This document shows, piece by piece, positions 62,352 to 64,000 of a stretch of 64,000 nucleotides of DNA (its first letter is position 1; each line of letters opens with the position of its first letter). The position numbers were made by a program, and so were the translations under genes. The notes under the pieces were generated by a model, which ran no database searches, was not told the DNA's origin, and saw only the letters and a list, made by a program, of their open reading frames with translations. The stretch is from Curvibacter cyanobacteriorum. Its GTDB lineage: Bacteria; Pseudomonadota; Gammaproteobacteria; Burkholderiales; Burkholderiaceae_C. The DNA lies in NCBI RefSeq assembly GCF_028649475.1, contig NZ_JAQSIP010000001.1, positions 733,923 through 797,922 on the forward strand. Direction: 5' to 3'.

Positions 62352-63493
62352 CAAGCCGCCTCGTAGAGCGTGGTGATGGTCATGGTCTGGTTGTGCAGCT
62401 CACAGTTGCCCGCTTCGGCCAGGGGGCTGATCTCGCCATTCGAGTAAAAGCCGGTCAGCAAGGCGCGCGGGCCCAGCACCTCGCCCACCGAGGCCACCTC
62501 TTCGTCGACCTGGCTGCCCATCACCAACTTGCGCCCCACGCAACTGACCAGGATGGCCAGGGTGGCGTCGTGCCCGCCCTGCATGGCCCGGGCGGCTTCG
62601 GCGGCGTTCTCGGCGCCGTCGATCAGGCGGTCCGTGCTGGCCTGCATCAGCTTGAGGAAGCAACCCTGGGCCACTTCACCGGCCAGAGTCAGGCTGCCGC
62701 TGGCCTCGTCGACGGCCAGGATGGTACGGATCAGGCCGGTGCCGTCTTGCGCTTCATCGTGCATGGAAAACGGGAACAGCAGCCCCGAGGCGGGCAGGTC
62801 CTTGGCGTGGTCGCCCAGGTAGCGTTTGTAGATGGTCAGCGCCGGTTCACCGTCGAGTTCGTGCAGCACATTGCCCTCGGCCCGCGTGACGCGACGCGCC
62901 GGCCCAAACGGCACCCAGCCGCCAAACGAGCCATGGCCGAGGCGCACGGCCTCACCATACAGGCCCAGGGCCACCACGGCGCGGTCGGACACCCCGTCAT
63001 TGCCGAGCACCCAGGTCTGGGTGAAGGCGCCGGCATCGGCCGCCAGGCCCCCGGTGATCGGCACCCCGGGCCCCAAGGCACAGGTCAGGCCCTCCACCAG
63101 GGCACTGCCGTTGAGCGCCACGCCAGGTCCGTACAACAGCACGCCCTGGAGCTCGGGCGCAGCCAGGTCGCGCCCCAGGCGCTCGCCGGCGCTGAACGAG
63201 TCCGCCATGGTGTCGGCGCGGGTGCTGGCCAAACGCAAGGTGGTGCGGTCAAATTTCACGGCCGTGACGACACACTGGCCATCGGACACGCCATCCGGGC
63301 TGATTTCACCCGCGGTGGAGCACCCCATCAACAGGGCCTTTGGAAAACGCGAGCGCAAGGCGCCATGGAGGTCAAAGTCGCTGAAGAACGGCACCGCCCC
63401 GAACACCAGCAACATCGCCGGATCCAGCCCCAGCAACTCGTCCAGAGCCGCCAGGTCCTGGCTCGAGCTCAATTTCACCTGTTGAACGCGCAT
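62351..63493 (-). CDS. FIST-domain sensor protein
   Basis: A 380-residue cytosolic ligand-binding protein with FIST_N (about 20-215: LLVFGAVPFFSDFDLHGALR, LLMGCSTAGEISPDG, ITGGLAADAGAFTQTWVL) and FIST_C (about 225-365: ALTIYKRYLGDHAKDLPASG, ALLTGFYSNGEISPL). FIST proteins are predicted small-molecule (perhaps amino-acid) sensors working with signalling proteins, and some bind NO/haem as NosP. The ATG at 63493 starts MRVQQVKLSSSQD; the frame extends to 63679 without homology. It overlaps the hybrid kinase start, so it is probably the kinase's sensing partner. Confidence 0.92.
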
Positions 63494-63716
63494 CTTTTTG
63501 TCCTTGCTTGTCTTCGCTGTCTGCACGGTGCCCAGGCGGCAGCCACCGACTGGGCATTTCCAATGTAACAAATAGCAGCGGGCTTGAAACTGATCTTGAT
63601 CGGATCGCGCCCCCGAAAAAGCACCCGTGCCAGTGCCTTGTGCGCAGAAACTGACACCCTCGGTCGAAAACCCCGCCATTCGGGGTTTGCCCAGCCTCCG
63701 AGCCCGCCACCAGAAA

Positions 63717-63746
63717 CATATGAATCATTTTATATTGATTCATATG
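63717..63746. promoter_or_regulatory. 11-bp perfect inverted repeat overlapping a TATAAA box
   Basis: CATATGAATCA (63717-63727) and TGATTCATATG (63736-63746) pair perfectly across an 8-base AT spacer. On the minus strand the spacer region reads TATAAA, so the repeat brackets a possible -10 element about 220 bp before the FIST start. It looks like an operator for a dimeric regulator. Confidence 0.6.
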
Positions 63747-63874
63747 ATTTTAATGCTATCAACAGCCAAATCAGAAATCAATTAGAGCCCTCAACCCGGC
63801 GCAGTTTTGTGGGTTGAAACAGACGCTTTTGGGCCCGGGCCGTGACGCACGATGCGATGACCCGGACCAAGCCC

Positions 63875-63903
63875 AAAAAAAAGGCCACCCGAAGGTGGCC
63901 TTT
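63875..63903 (-). terminator. Rho-independent terminator of the LivK-like gene (minus strand)
   Basis: GGCCACC (63883-63889) and GGTGGCC (63894-63900) form a stem with a CGAA loop; on the minus strand the stem extends into a run of eight T. It lies about 30 bp after the stop codon at 63932. Confidence 0.92.
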
Positions 63904-63931
63904 GTCAGGTGGGTCGCAACCGAACTGAAGA

Positions 63932-64000
63932 TCAGTTCAGGGCCACCTTCTTGCCGTCCTTGTACGTGTACAGGGTGATGGCCGGGTTCTTCAGCTCGCC
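63932..64000 (-). CDS. C-terminal end of a branched-chain amino acid ABC transporter binding protein (partial)
   Basis: The last 22 codons and stop of a minus-strand gene that continues past the right edge. The translated end reads GELKNPAITLYTYKDGKKVA then LN. From memory this matches the C terminus of LivK-type periplasmic substrate-binding proteins common in Comamonadaceae. The intrinsic terminator just after it supports a real gene end. The assignment rests on a very short segment. Confidence 0.65.
   Translation of the reverse strand, partial: GELKNPAITLYTYKDGKKVALN

Larger units (their letters stand above)
63494..63931. promoter_or_regulatory. Promoter region of the FIST-kinase operon
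   Basis: About 440 bp. It contains an AT-rich island (63710-63780) with the long inverted repeat listed separately and a GC hairpin, AAACCCCG-CCATT-CGGGGTTT (63668-63688). At the right is the terminator of the LivK-like gene. Otherwise no gene or RNA is seen. Confidence 0.5.

Noticed and set aside
63668..63688. AAACCCCG hairpin as a terminator
   Set aside because: No adequate T-run on either strand and no gene ends close to it.

Overview
The window is a very GC-rich stretch of bacterial chromosome. Gene families and order point to a betaproteobacterium of the order Burkholderiales, most likely Comamonadaceae-like. The grounds are the TadA-hydrolase fusion, the DUF3348/DUF802/OmpA/DUF2894 cluster, the FIST-hybrid kinase operon and a LivK-type transporter end; this is family knowledge, and no database search was run. 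I see no tRNA, rRNA, insertion sequence, prophage or CRISPR array. Genes are dense, ATGA start/stop overlaps are common, and the few AT-rich islands (about 8960-9080, 18665-18720, 24970-25005, 32337-32385, 43300-43400, 63710-63780) all lie at probable promoters.

Layout. 1-4.5 kb: a CRP-type regulator, then selO-msrB-yciB-bolA linked by ATGA overlaps, then a periplasmic PPIase and a strong terminator. 4.5-12.3 kb: mostly single housekeeping genes (DUF1624 membrane protein, metallo-beta-lactamase-fold hydrolase, UspA, an FNR-like regulator, ArfB, a flavin reductase-like protein, an LD-carboxypeptidase, TadA fused to a haloalkane-dehalogenase-like domain). 12.6-17.6 kb: a MacA-MacB-outer membrane factor tripartite export operon. 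17.7-19.8 kb: a membrane-anchored Mrr-like protein with a degenerate active site and a secreted protein. 19.9-24.7 kb: SbcCD nuclease. 25-32.3 kb: a beta-propeller lipoprotein, an oxidoreductase, IlvD, two poorly characterised proteins and a CPBP protease.

32.8-38.3 kb: four translationally coupled genes (DUF3348, DUF802, OmpA-family, DUF2894). The DUF802 protein has a MotA/ExbB/ZorA-like membrane domain followed by a very long coiled-coil tail containing four 91-residue repeats. The OmpA protein looks like MotB/ZorB, with a membrane Asp and a peptidoglycan-binding domain. Together they look like an ion-driven, cell-wall-anchored stator resembling the ZorAB core of Zorya, but with two uncharacterised partners and without ZorC/ZorD. 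This is the most interesting candidate in the window. A NYN-LOTUS protein with a mixed-charge tract follows.

40-47.4 kb: an RlmK-like methyltransferase, then two paralogous MscS channels flanking a chemotaxis receptor. 47.6-53.9 kb: a cyclic-nucleotide-binding EAL phosphodiesterase, a class III adenylate cyclase with TolB-like and TPR regions, a PAP2/haloperoxidase-like protein with nine N-terminal SGGF repeats, and a subtilase without a signal peptide. 54.2-63.5 kb (minus strand): FIST sensor, hybrid histidine kinase, and a hybrid kinase fused to an HD-GYP domain; the two kinases share a nearly identical 704-bp core. The right edge holds the last 22 codons of a LivK-like binding protein.

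Taken together, 47-63 kb is a signalling neighbourhood in which cAMP synthesis, cAMP binding, c-di-GMP hydrolysis and phosphorelay proteins lie side by side.
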